64,000 bases of DNA from Nelumbo lutea. Lineage: Eukaryota; Streptophyta; Magnoliopsida; Proteales; Nelumbonaceae. Position numbers and translations under genes: made by a program. Under the pieces are notes generated by a model. It made no database searches, was not told where the DNA came from, and was given only the letters and a program-made list of their open reading frames with translations. Positions 33,917 through 45,199 of the stretch are shown here, in pieces (the stretch's first letter is position 1; each line of letters starts with the position of its first letter). The stretch is from assembly GCA_022828595.1 (NCBI GenBank), contig JAKGHH010000003.1, positions 104,803,583-104,867,582 of the forward strand, in the 5' to 3' direction.

Positions 33917-35465
33917 TGGCGGGTTTGTCGAAACCCTCAAAATTAGTACTAGTCCCACAATAAAATATTTGTAATAAAAGTGGTATTACGTCAAATCCCA
34001 CAGGGAGCAAATCAGTAATCTCTTAGCCAAATGGATAAAGTAATTGTGTGGAAAATTTTAATAACTAAAATTAAATGAATAACAAACTAAACAAACAAGA
34101 GAAAAATCAGTCTTACCGAATTCTGTTCAAGGGTTCGGGTTGAATTGATTGGCCATCGATCCTAGGTACAATTCAGCATTCTTGCAATTCAAGCATTTAA
34201 CCTTATATTTACTATGATAGCCATAATAAACCTTGTGTTTTCCTAATTCAGTTGACCAAACCCAACATTCAATCAACACTTATCACCACTCAACTGGGTA
34301 CGATAGCGTTCCATGTTAAACAATGATAGCATTAAGATTTGTGAAAACAGTTAAACCAAAATAACAATAATTGAGATAGCTGCAATTATTGAATTTTGTT
34401 CCATCGATTCCTTTATGTTGAACCATGATAAAACGTTGGTCAAAGGCTGTCACGAACAATTGACCCAAAAAGATATCAACCTAATTGCTACTTGTACCAT
34501 TATTCATGACAATTACGGATCACCGAAATCATGGATAGCAATAGGAAAATCAACATTAATTCAGTTGTCAAACTAATTAACATCAATGTCCAATAAAAAT
34601 ATGCACAAGAATCAATGAATACTTGAATTAGAAAACAAGAAAATAAAGTAACTACAGAACCTCATAATGACACAATCGAACCTCCCCCTTGAACCAGAAA
34701 AATAAGCTTAGCTACTCATTATCTGCGCAATCTCCATGCTTTTCTTCTCCATAACCGAACTACCTTCTTGAGCTTCTTGGCCTCTTGATGATCTCTTGGA
34801 TCTAGGAATGAGTGATGCTAGATCTGGTTCGCCCCCCTCTTTATATAGCCAAAGGAGATGGTTTTTTCCAACTCCTTCTAGGAGATCATCTTATCTTTAG
34901 GGAGTCTTGATCTTATCTTCTTTGAACTAATCCTATCATATCTCTTATCTAATCCCCAACCTTCTTATCCTTATAGGACTACATTCAAAGTTTAGATCTA
35001 ATAAGACTCTCTCCCTCTTGGGAGATTACATTCGAATTAGGACTCTAGACTTTTGTATCCGAGTTGGGCTTCTCTGCTACTTGGGCTGCTTCCAGGTTCT
35101 TCTGCGAGTTGGGCTTCAGCTGTTAAATGGGCCTGGCTGCAACATTGCTTCGACTTCGGGCCCTGTTTCGTACTCGATATGGACGGAATCATTCAAAACC
35201 CAAAACATAAAAGTTGTGGGCCTTTCGTTCTTCTTTCTAATGCTTCTTGAATTGCCCAATTCGGAATCTGGAATTGTGAGTTAGGCCCAGATCACTGACT
35301 ATCATCGAAACTGTGCAAAATCACCCGAATTGGCATGTTTCCTTCCAATTGCCTTCTTTATTGCCCTGAATCGAAATAAAAGAGTAATGAGTGCATTTAA
35401 GTGTTAAAATAATGAAAAAAGATGAAAAATATGGGACAAAAATAGGGTTCTTTTCCGTCTCATCA
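33917..35465 (-). repeat. Athila 3' LTR
   Basis: 1549 bp, paired with 41992-43533. It contains a TATATAAAG box on the minus strand at 34847-34839. Confidence 0.92.
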
Positions 35466-35480
35466 ATTCCCCCCACACTT
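35466..35480 (-). promoter_or_regulatory. Athila polypurine tract
   Basis: The minus strand reads AAGTGTGGGGGGAAT directly before the 3' LTR, the expected site for plus-strand priming. A second, internal AAGTGTGGGGGGATT copy lies near 36393-36379. Confidence 0.85.
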
Positions 35481-36600
35481 AAACTTTGCTCGTCCTCGGG
35501 CAAGGCAAAAACTCAAGTAACACAAAAGAAACCAACTACTGATTTTCAATATTTCTTTTTCTCTACATGAGGCATTGTTCATTGCATGCTTTAGTTCAGA
35601 CTTGGTAACCTTTCCCTTTTCATCTCTTTCTCCCCTTTTTCTTGTCCAAGAGTGATCGCAAATCACCATTCCTCATGGTCCCAAGTTAAATCGATAGTCA
35701 AGGAGACAAGCCTTCCAGAGCTGAAACTCCTTGGACTGCACGGGTGCTCATTGCTTTTAATAAACCAATTCAGCCAAATGCAATTACTTTCCTTTGAATC
35801 AAAACAAGGTATGCTTATTGCCATAAGCTTGCTATGTATCACATCTCCACCACTTAGTGTGAATTCCTAGGATCTGAAGGTGAGAATGGGGTAGGGGTTC
35901 TAGGGTGAGTGCATTTTATGCTCCATCTCACCATTGCCTTCTTTTCAAGATGTGAGTGCATTTTATGCTCCATCTCACACTTGCTTTCATTTCTAGAGTG
36001 AGTGCATTTTATGCTCCGTCTCACATTAGTCACGATTTTTTTTTCACAAGAATCACAGGGTTTCACTGCCTGATCCATGAATTCATTGATCGTGGTCTCT
36101 ATATGCCTAACACATCAAGTTCTAGAATAATCAACCCAAGTTTGACAGATAATTATGTGAAATCAATCAAACCCTTATGCATCTTGCCTATTGATCGATT
36201 AAAATCATGAGGTACCATATGCAGCCAAGAAAGATTCAGTTAGTCATGCTTGCATCCTATCTTATCTATTCAACCTAAGCACATGATTCCTGATAAATTG
36301 AAATCGTTCAAGGATAAGTTTTCGGGAGCAGAAATTTTAAGAATGTAAGGTATCCCAAATTTCCATCAGATTTCCCTAATCCCCCCACACTTAAGTTATA
36401 CATTGTCCCAATGTATGTGATTATGCATAAAGTATAAGGATTTGGTGGTACTTCCCTGTTTGTCTTGTTGGGTTCCTGCAAAAAAAAAATTAAAATCAAA
36501 CAAAATAGCGAAATTAGCTAAACACAATTGGTTGCCTCCCACAAGCGCAATTGTTTAACGTCGTTATGCTCGATGTCCTCTTTTTGCTCCTTTAATCCAA
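35481..36600 (-). other. Athila region between integrase and 3' LTR
   Basis: This is where many Athila elements carry an env-like ORF. Here there are only short frames with no transmembrane protein signature. It holds the internal PPT-like copy and three tandem ~55-bp units ('gtgagtgcattttatgctcc') at about 35900-36030. Confidence 0.6.
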
Positions 36601-39600
36601 TGAATACCGAGGAATGTCCAACGAGATGTCTACCGTAGAGGGGACATTTGCATCCTCGTGGAACAACTTCAATCGATGTCAATTCACCTTGAAGATCTTA
36701 CCTGTGTCGAGACTTTTGATCTCTACTGCACCATAGGGAAAAACATTAGTCACAGTAAACAGATCCATCCACTTGGAACGCAGCTTACTTGGCATGAGTT
36801 GAAGTCGAGAATTATACAATAACACCTTTTGTCCAATTTTAAATTGTTTTCTTAAGAGTGCATTGTCATGGAACGATTTGGTCTTTTCTTTGTAGATTTT
36901 TGAATTCTCGTATGCCTCTAACATCAACTCTTCCAGCTCTTGCAACTAGAGCTTCCTTTCCTTCCCTGCTTCTTCCATATTCATGTTGCATTGCTTGATT
37001 GCCCAATAGGCCCTATGTTCAATTTCCACCGGCAAGTGGCAAGATTTGCCAAAAATTAACCTGTAAGGGGACATACCTATTGGGGTCTTGTAAGCTGTCC
37101 GATAAGCCCAGAGAGCATCATCTAGATGTAGGTTCCAATCCTTCCTTCCTGGATTCACCGTCTTTTCCAAGATGGACTTTACCTCTCTATTGGAAATTTC
37201 AGCTTGCCCGTTATTCTGGGGGTGATAAGCAGTGGCAATTCGATGATGCACCCCATATCTTCTCAACAAGGCTTCAACTGTTCTATTGCAAAAATGAGTC
37301 CCTTGATCGCTTAGGATGGCTCGAGGAATGCCAAACCTACTGAAGATGTTAGACTTTATAAACCCTACAACACATTTAGAATCATCAGTTTTGTTGGCTT
37401 TGGATTCCACCCGTTTTGAGACATAATCGACTAGCAAAAGTATGTAAGAAAAAACCACAAGAGGGGGGGAAGGGTCCCATGAAATCAATGCCCCAAACAT
37501 CAAATATTTCACATATAAGAATGGGGTTTGGGGCATCTCATTCCTGCGAGATAGTGTACCTGTTTGTTGACATCTTTCACAGTTTTTACAAAACAAGTAG
37601 GCATCTCTAAATAGGGTGGCCCAATACAGCCCACTATCCAAGACTTTTCGAGCAGTCCTCTTTGGCCCAAAATGGCCCCCACAAGCGTAATTATGACAAA
37701 ACCTTAGAATCGACATCTGCTCCTCTTCAGGGACACATCTCCTAATCATTTGGTCAGAACAAAATTTCCATAGGTAGGGTTCGTCCCATACATAATATTT
37801 TGCCTCATACCTGATTTTATTCTTTATGGGTCTACTAAGGTCATTAGGCAAAATTCCCATGACCAAGTAATTCACAACGTCAGCATACCATGGAGTCATA
37901 CCTCTAATGTGGAACAACTACTCATCAGGAAACAACTCATAGATGGGAGAGGAGTCATCGTCTTTCACCAACCTACTTAGGTGATCAGCCACCGAATTTT
38001 CAGCTCACCTTTGATCCTTGATTTCTAGATCGAACTATTGGAACAAGAGTATCCACCTTATCAGCCTCGGTTTCGACTCCTTCTTTGCTAGTAGGTATCT
38101 CAAAGCTGTATGGTCAGAAAAAACAATCACCTTAGAGCCAAGCAAATATGACCTAAATTTGTCTAAAGCAAACACAATAGTTAATAGCTCTTTTTCAGTG
38201 GTTGTGTAATTGCTCTGTGCAGCATTCAACGTTTTGGAAGCATAGTGAATGACATGGCTCTTCTCATTTATTTGCTGCCCTAGAACAGCCCCTACTGCAT
38301 AATTGCTTGCATCCGTCATGATTTCAAAAGGCAAGTTCCAATCGGGTGGTTGAATGATGGGTGCAGTGGTTAATAAATTTTTAAGCTTGTTAAATGCTTC
38401 CTTGCACTCATCATCAAAATCGAAAGGCACATCAGTTTGCAGCAAACTGGACAATGGCAGGGAAATTTTTGAAAAATCTTTGATGAACCTGCGATAAAAG
38501 CCTGCATGTCCAAGAAAAGAACGAACCTCCCTAACATTTGTAGGGTAGGGTAAACTCACAATTAAATCAATTTTTGCCTTGTCGACTTCTATTCCTCTGG
38601 CTGAAACTACATGTCCCAACACAATACCCTCCTTCACCATAAAATGACATTTTTCATAGTTTAAGACAAGATTTGTTTCCACACACCTATTCAGAATTTT
38701 ACTTAAACTATTCAAGCAGTCATCAAATGAATCACCATAAACAGTAAAATCATCAATGAACACCTCAATGCATTTTTCAATAAAATCATAAAATATGCTC
38801 ATCATGCATCTTTGAAAAGTGCCCGGAGCGTTACACAAACCAAAGGGCATTCGTCTGTAGGCGAAGGTGCCGAATGGACAAGTGAATGTCGTTTTCTCTT
38901 GGTCCTCCTACGCAATAACAATCTAATAATACCTGGAGAATCCATCGAGAAAACAGAAGAAAGCCTTACCTGCTAGCCTCTCTAGCATCTGATCAATGAA
39001 GGGTAGGGGAAAATAGTCCTTTCGAGTGGCCAAGTTGAGCTTTCGAAAATCTATTACCATTCGCCAGCCACCTTGTACCCTCATGGGAATTAGTTCATTA
39101 TTTTTTATTTTTTACTACAGTCATCACAGTTTTCTTAGGCACAACATGAATAGGACTTACCCACTTGTTGTCTGAAATTAGATAAATTATCCCTTCATCT
39201 AACAGTTTAAGCACCTCTTTCATTACTACCTCTTTCATTACCGGGTTGAGTTTCCTTTGTGGTTCTCTAACTGGTTTGGCATCATCTTCCAAAAGGATCC
39301 TATGCATGCAAATCGAGGGGCTGACCCCTTTTATGTCGGCTAGGGTCCAGCCAATCGCCTCCTTATGGTCCTTTAGGACTTTGATGAACCTCTCCTCTTG
39401 CTCCTCAGTCAACCCTTTTGCAATGATCACAGGCAGTGTCTCTTTTTCGCCCAAGTAGGCATATTTTAAGTTATCAGGTAGGGTCTTTAGTTCCAGCTCC
39501 GGAGCCTGCAAAACAGAGGGCAGCAGCCTTGTGTGAGAAACCTTCGATTGAACATCAAAAGTACTTACCTCCTGTTCGGGTTCCGGAGTATCATAGGATG

Positions 39601-40330
39601 CATTGATCTCCTCCTCCCTGTCCAATTGTGCCTTATATTCCAACTCATCGTCCATGTCCTCCTCTCCAAAGACTTCCTGCACAATCGAATTGATAGTATC
39701 AATAGAGCAGATCGAATGACACTCACTAGGATATTTCATTGCATTAAAAATATTAAATTTTACAATCTCTCCGTCAAACTCGACGGAGAGGGTACCCTCG
39801 TCCACATCTATTTTGGTCTTGGTCATTTTCATGAATGGCCGACCTAATAGAAGTGGGGTTGAACTCGTGGCTGTGTCTTCTTCCATCTTCAGGATGTAAA
39901 AATCAGCTGGAAAGGTCAAATCGTTAACCTGCACTAATACATCCTCAAAAATCCCTTCTGGATATGCATTAGAACGATCAGCCAATTGAATAACAATTCT
40001 AGTCTCTTTTAACGGACCTAGTCTCAATGCACAGTAAATCGAGTATGGCATGACATTAATAGATGCACCTAAGTCCAGCATGGCACGCTCGATTCGTTTA
40101 TTGCCAATCACACAGGTAGGGTAAACATACCTGGATCAGCACGCTTTTCTGGCAGGGTCCTCTTGATCACGACTGAAATGTTCTCCCACTCTTACCTTTT
40201 CATCAATTCGCAGCCTCCTCTTGTTAGTGCATAACTCTTTAAAAAATTTTGCATATTTAGGGATTTGTTTTATTGCATCTAGCAAGGGAATGTTGATCTC
40301 CACCTTCCTAAAGGTTTAACACTTCTTGTT
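36601..40330 (-). pseudogene. Athila pol: protease, RT, RNase H, integrase (broken)
   Basis: Order on the minus strand: protease around 40090-39790 (LDLGASINVMPYSIY, LLLGRPFM), linker, RT around 39350-38500 ([16 protein letters not shown]; catalytic FIDD at about 38755; [13 protein letters not shown]), RNase H 38350-38050 ([22 protein letters not shown]), integrase 37917-36946 (HHCC residues HNYACGGH and [24 protein letters not shown]), and a C-terminal tail to about 36620. Breaks: a frameshift or stop near 39098 in RT, another near 38035 after RNase H, a stop at 36946, and scrambled sequence where the first catalytic Asp of the integrase should be (near 37480). It cannot be translated as one polyprotein. 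Confidence 0.9.
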
Positions 40331-40490
40331 CATATTCCTCTTTCTTTGAACTTGCCAATCTGCTAGGAAAAGGTGGTACAATATTAGTAACCTTAAGGAG
40401 AGGGGGGTCTGATTTTACCTCAATGGGGTTGTTGTTTGACCCTTGTCTTTCCTCTTCTTTGGCTGCCTTCGATGGTGAACTTGGTTGGGA

Positions 40491-41918
40491 CTACAACTCT
40501 CTTTCGCTTCTCAACACCACCGCATTTGCATTCTCTTTCGGATTAACTACCGTTTGTGAGGGTAGTTTCCCAGAGTTCTGCACTTCCAGCTTGCTGATGG
40601 AAGTGGCAAGTTGGCTGATTTGGTTCCCCAAATTCTGAATGCTTGCTCTTGTTTCCTGTTGAAATCGCTGAGTATTAGTAGATAGAGCCTTAACTATATC
40701 TTCTAATGACGTACCTGAATTCAGGGGTTGGCCTTGCGCTGTGATGGGTGTTGAAAATTGGGGCTGTCGACTGAAAAAATTGAGCTGATATTGCTGTTGT
40801 CCTCCTGGGTTTCCGTAGCTTAGATTTTGATGATCTCTCCACCCCGGATTGTAGTAATTGGAGTAGGGATCATACTTTCGTTGGGGCTGCCCTGGGAATC
40901 CTCCTACGACATTTACTTGCTGCATCGATCCATCTTGTAATGATGGACACATGTCCGTAGGATGACCATGGATCGAACAGATACCACACACCCTAGCAGT
41001 TTGTAATTGTCCTGCAGCTAGTTGCCTAACCATAGCAGTTAAGTCAGAAATCTGATTTTCTAAATTTACATGGCTTACCTCATTTGCATGCCTAATGGGA
41101 CCATATGTCCTTGCACCGAACTGCTGTGAATTTTCGGCCATGTTGGAAATTAATTCCCTATCCGCTTCGGGTGTCTTGTTCACTAGAGCTCTTCCACTGG
41201 CTGCATCGACCATAGTTCTATCCATGGGCTGAAGCCCTTCATAGAAGTATTGGATTAACAATTGTTCAGGAATTTGGTGGTGGGGACAACTAGCAACAAG
41301 TTGCTTAAACCTTTCCCAATATTCATATAATGTCTCACCACCAAACTACTGAACTCCACATATTTCTTTTCTTATATTCGCAGCCTGGGACGTAGGAAAA
41401 TATTTATCTAAAAATATCCTATTCATTTCATCCCATGTGCGTACAGAACCGGGAGGGAGAATATACAACCAATCCTTTGCTTTATCTCTTAAAGTAAATG
41501 GAAAGGCTATGAGTTTTACCTGGTCCTCGGTCATACCGTGGGGTTTCATGCTTGAACAGACGACATGAAATTCCTTTAGATGTTTGTGAGGGTCCTCACC
41601 TGGGAAACCATGAAACAGAGGAAATAATTGAATCAAACCAGATTTGAGTTCAAAGGCTACCTCAAGAGTGGGGTACGTGATGCATAAAGGCTGTTGGTTC
41701 ATAATCGGTGCAGCCAACTCCCTTAATGTCCTCTCTCTGTCAGCCATTCTTTCTACTTCTTCGAAGATGGGAAAATCACAAGTGGGTAGATCGATATCTG
41801 AGTTCACCCTTTTAGGTGAGCGATCCTTCCTTTGCTTCGCCTCCTTCCTTAAACGACGGGTGGTCCTCTCAATTTCGGGGTTGTACTGAAGTTCACCTCG
41901 TTGAGAAGCACGAGTCAT
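40491..41918 (-). pseudogene. Athila gag, one in-frame stop
   Basis: The ATG at 41918 opens a capsid/nucleocapsid polyprotein: N-terminal basic region, retrotransposon gag domain (FHGFPGEDPHKHLKEF, DWLYILPPGS, then FLDKYFP), and a CxxCxxxGHxxDxC-type motif (CGICSIHGHPTDMC) near 40985-40945. The frame is kept across the whole stretch except for a TAG at 41346-41348 inside the gag domain. Downstream frames up to 40330 carry residues typical of Athila before the protease (PPFPSRL, PLLDAIKQIPKYAKF). Confidence 0.88.
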
Positions 41919-41967
41919 AAATAAGAAGATTAACAAAAGAAGGTAATAGCTAAGAAATTAACGTTGC

Positions 41968-41985
41968 TCCCCGGCAACGGTGCCA
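41968..41985 (-). promoter_or_regulatory. Athila primer-binding site (tRNA-Asp type)
   Basis: The minus strand reads TGGCACCGTTGCCGGGGA six bases from the 5' LTR. It is complementary to the 3' end of plant tRNA-Asp(GUC) apart from one base. Confidence 0.88.
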
Positions 41986-41991
41986 AAATTT

Positions 41992-43533
41992 TGGCGGGTT
42001 TGTCGAAGCCCTCAAAATTAGTACTAGTCCCACAATAAAATATTTGTAATAAAAGTGGTACTAGGTCAAATCCCACAGGGAGCAAATCAGTAATCTCTTA
42101 GCCAAATGGATAAAGTAATTGTGTGGAAAATTTTAATAACTAAAATTAAATGAATAACAAACTAAACAAACAAGAGAAAAATCAGTCTTACCAAATTCTG
42201 GTTCAATGGTTCGGGTTGAATTGATTGGCCATCGATCCTAGGTACAATTCAGCATTCTTGCAATTCAAGCATTTAACCTTATATTTACTATGATAGCCAT
42301 AATAAACCTTGTGTTTTCCTAATTCAGTTGACCAAACCCAGCATTCGATCAACACTTATCACCACTCAACTGGGTACGATAGCGTTCCATGTTAAACAAT
42401 GATAGCATTAAGATTTGTGAAAACAGTTAAACCAAAATAACAATAATTGAGATAGCTGCAATTATTGAATTTTGTTCCATCGATTCCTTTAAGTTGAACC
42501 ATGATAAAACGTTGGTCAAAGGCTGTCACGAACAATTGACCCAAAAAGATATCAACCTAATTGCTACTTGTACCATTATTCGTGACAATTATAGATCACC
42601 GAAATCATGGATAGCAATAGAAAAATCAACATTAATTCAGTTGTCAAACTAATTAACATCAATGTCCAATAAAAATATGCACAAGAATCAATGAATACTT
42701 GAATTAGAAAACAAGAAAATAAAGTAATTACAGAACCTCACAATGACACAATCGAACCTCCCCCTTGAACCAGAAAAATAAGCTTAGCTACTCATTATCT
42801 GCGCAATCTCCATGCTTTTCTTCTCCATAACCGAACTACCTTCTTGAGCTTCTTGGCCTCTTGATGATCTCTTGGATCTTGGAATGAGTGATGCTAGATC
42901 TGGTTCGTCCCCCTCTTTATATAGTCAAAGGAGATGGTTGTTTTCCAACTCCTTCTAGGAGATCATCTTATCTTTAGGGAGTCTTGATCTTATCTTCTTT
43001 GAACTAATCCTATCATATCTCTTATCTAATCCCCAACCTTCTTATCCTTATAGGATTACATTCAAAGTTTAGATCTAATAAGACTCTCTCCCTCTTGGGA
43101 GATTACATTCGAATTAGGACTCTAGACTTTTGTATCCGAGTTGGGCTTCTCTGCTACTTGGGCTGCTTCCAGGTTCTTCTGCGAGTTGGGCTTCAGCTGT
43201 TAAATGGGTCTGGCTGCAACATTGCTCCGACTTCGGGCCATGTTAAATGGACCGAATCAGTCAAAACCCAAAACATAAAAATTGTGGGCATTTTGTTCTT
43301 CTTTCTAATGCTTCTTGAATTTTCCAATTCGGAGTCCGGAATTGTGAGTTAGGCCCAGATTACTAACTATCACCGAAACTGTGCAAAATCACCCGAATTG
43401 GCACGTTTCCTTCCAATTGCCTTCTTTATTGCCCTGAATCCAAATACAAGAGTAATTAGTGCATTTAAGTGTTAAAATAATAAAAAAAGATGAAAATTAG
43501 GGGACAAAAATAGGGTTCTTTTCCGTCTCATCA
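41992..43533 (-). repeat. Athila 5' LTR
   Basis: 1542 bp, starting TGATGAGACGG on the minus strand. The TATATAAAG box lies at 42923-42915. Confidence 0.92.
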
Positions 43534-44169
43534 CCCATTGCAAAAGAAATCCCTCCTTCAAAAACTCCCTATAGTTCTTTTGCTCATTAAATGGAATACG
43601 TATTGCGTCTATGGTGCACTAACAACTGATTGGCATGTCGCTAAAGAAAGATTCATGCCAAACTGCCCATCATACAGAAACATTTCGAAGGAGTGATGGC
43701 TAGCACATGTCATTGGGTATACCAAGTGATTTGCAGGAGGGGAATTGGAGCAATTGTAGTAGAAGAAGAGATTTAGTGTTTGTCGCCAAATTCAAAGAGA
43801 GTGCCGTGGAGGGTAAAATGGTGGAGAGGGGCCAGGCAGGATTCGTTGTTCAATGCTCTGGTGTTCACCACCCAGAATGAATTGTTTGAGTAGAAGATGT
43901 CTTGGATGAGGTAATCGTCATCTGGCATCTTAAGGACGAGGTCGCTATTCTGGCAGGTGACCTCAGATCTTGGAAGGTCGCAGTAGGATTTCTGGAGAGA
44001 AGGAATCCAAAACGGGTAGCATATATTTGGGCCCTTGCCAAGGCGCACAAGCTTCGAACTGTGGGTCTGCTGATCGAGTTTCTTGTGCCAAGGTTCTGAG
44101 CATCATGAAGATGATATTGATCAATATAGGGAAAACTATTTTGACTGCGGACGAGTTATTTTGATCCAT
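43534..44169 (-). pseudogene. LRK10L/WAK-type receptor exon 1, 5' piece (signal peptide + GUB_WAK_bind)
   Basis: The ATG at 44169 opens a hydrophobic signal peptide (IVFPILINIIFMMLRTLA). A galacturonan-binding WAK domain follows: DPQFEACAP, then, in a shifted frame, GKGPNICYPFWIP, YCDLP, SEVTCQN. It runs through FTLHGTLFEFGDK, shifts again into FFYYNCSNS and YPMTCASHH, and after a third shift into IDAIRIPF and REFLKEGFLLQW, where Athila has inserted. The missing 'CxxCG' at about 44040 reflects a small deletion. At least three small indels make it a pseudogene. Upstream DNA to about 44640 may be its own promoter and 5' UTR (TATATAAT-like at 44230-44240). The family comprises membrane receptor kinases sensing cell-wall or pathogen signals; here only the ectodomain exon remains. 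Confidence 0.82.
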
Positions 44170-44640
44170 TTAGGAGGAAAAGATAGGAGAAACAGGACAG
44201 AGTGGAGAGCAGAGGAGATAAAAAAAGAAGATGATATATAATGAGAGGGAGAAGAAGACAGGAAGGAATCAGGGCGATTTTCTTTTGTGGTTGGTTGGAG
44301 TTGAATTGGGCTTGCGAATTGCTTTATTTCCACTTGGCGGTAATAGATGCAAGGCAAAGTTTGTTGTTTGATAACAGAAATGGCAGAACAGAGATGAACT
44401 TAATGGAAGATAGGATCGTGTGACCGAAACAGAGATCAACTTAAGTGATTCTGACCTGAATCTTGTGGAGTTTTTGGCTTTACAGTTCTCTGGCTTTTCT
44501 CCTGAAAGCCTTGCAGAAGTCATGTGACCGAAATCCTTCGTCGTTCTTCTTCCTGGTTCGTTCTCCAGTTGCCCCTTTTCCTTGTTCGTTTCTCACCAAT
44601 TCTTCAAGAACCAAGATAACAAGAGAGGGCAAAGGGTATT
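44170..44640 (-). other. 5' flank of the captured receptor exon
   Basis: Non-repeat DNA between the exon start and the inverted repeat, on the minus strand CT-rich just upstream of the ATG as in many plant 5' UTRs. Probably carried with the exon. Confidence 0.45.
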
Positions 44641-45199
44641 TTAGTAAACATATGTATACAATAACTCGTACAGGGGTAAAATGGGTATTCAAAAATATTA
44701 TCATGAGTTTAACATTTTCCGTCAGAGGGGAGGATTTTTTTTTAAATAGAATGGAGGATTTTGCTAAAGTTAAACTAGTGGGGAGGTTTTTATTATTGTC
44801 AAAAACATCAAGGGAAGTTTTTGTATTTTAATCTGAACTTTCTTTAGATAGATATAAATAAGAAGTATGGGAGATGATAAATATGAATTGGAGATAATTT
44901 AAGAGAAAAACTGCCTACTAAGTAGTGATAATTTTAGAGATAAATATAAATTAGAGATAATTTAGAAGATAAATAGAATTAGAGATAATTTTGGAGAAAG
45001 TGAGGGATAGTGGGAGAGGTAGTTTAGGAGAAATTTTAGAAGAATATATTATTTAGGTTATTGGGAAAGTGCATCACATTGATTGTTTCAAAATGATATG
45101 GAATTAAAAAATAAAAAATTCAAAAAATAGATAAAATAGATTAATAGCTTTTCTCAAATGAGAGACATGCTGACATAGACAAACCAATTTTAATATATA

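Larger units (their letters stand above)
33917..43533 (-). mobile_element. Athila-type Ty3/gypsy LTR retrotransposon, full structure, 9.6 kb
   Basis: Complete but coding-defective element on the minus strand: 5' LTR 41992-43533, PBS, gag, protease-RT-RNase H-integrase, PPT, 3' LTR 33917-35465. LTR ends are TGATGAGACGG and CCCGCCA on the element strand. The gag zinc-knuckle-like CGICSIHGHPTDMC, protease DLGAS and tRNA-Asp-type PBS point to the Athila lineage. The 1.1 kb between integrase and 3' LTR has no env-like ORF. The LTRs are alike throughout, with a few substitutions and indels. The insertion splits a receptor exon. Confidence 0.92.
32916..44826 (-). mobile_element. Gene-carrying TIR element (Pack-type), split by Athila
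   Basis: The left end (32918 on) reads 'gacaaaaacctcccctgta', 'ctgacaataataaaaacct', 'agtttaactttagcaaaatc'. The right end is its inverted copy ('gattttgctaaagttaaact', 'aggtttttattattgtcaaa', 'aagtttttgt'). The terminal inverted repeat is roughly 100-150 bp, imperfect. Without the 9.6-kb Athila insertion the element is about 2.3 kb. It holds the 5' region, first exon and part of the following intron of a receptor-kinase-type gene. The target duplication lies in T-rich DNA and cannot be fixed; Mutator is likely but not proven. Confidence 0.65.
30423..45199 (-). mobile_element. Helitron-like unit B, with nested elements
   Basis: On the minus strand the 3' terminus at 30423 is a hairpin (CCTGTGC-ATT-GCACGGG) followed by TCCCCGCTAG, fitting the Helitron hairpin-plus-CTRR rule. 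The 5' side at about 45199 reads TATATTAAAATTGG then 'tgtcagcatg'. About 14.8 kb lies between because a TIR element and an Athila retrotransposon are nested inside; without them it would be about 2.9 kb. No Rep/helicase coding sequence was found, so it is non-autonomous. Confidence 0.65.

Noticed and set aside
36999..37343. 114-codon plus-strand frame
   Set aside because: It is the antisense shadow of the Athila integrase.
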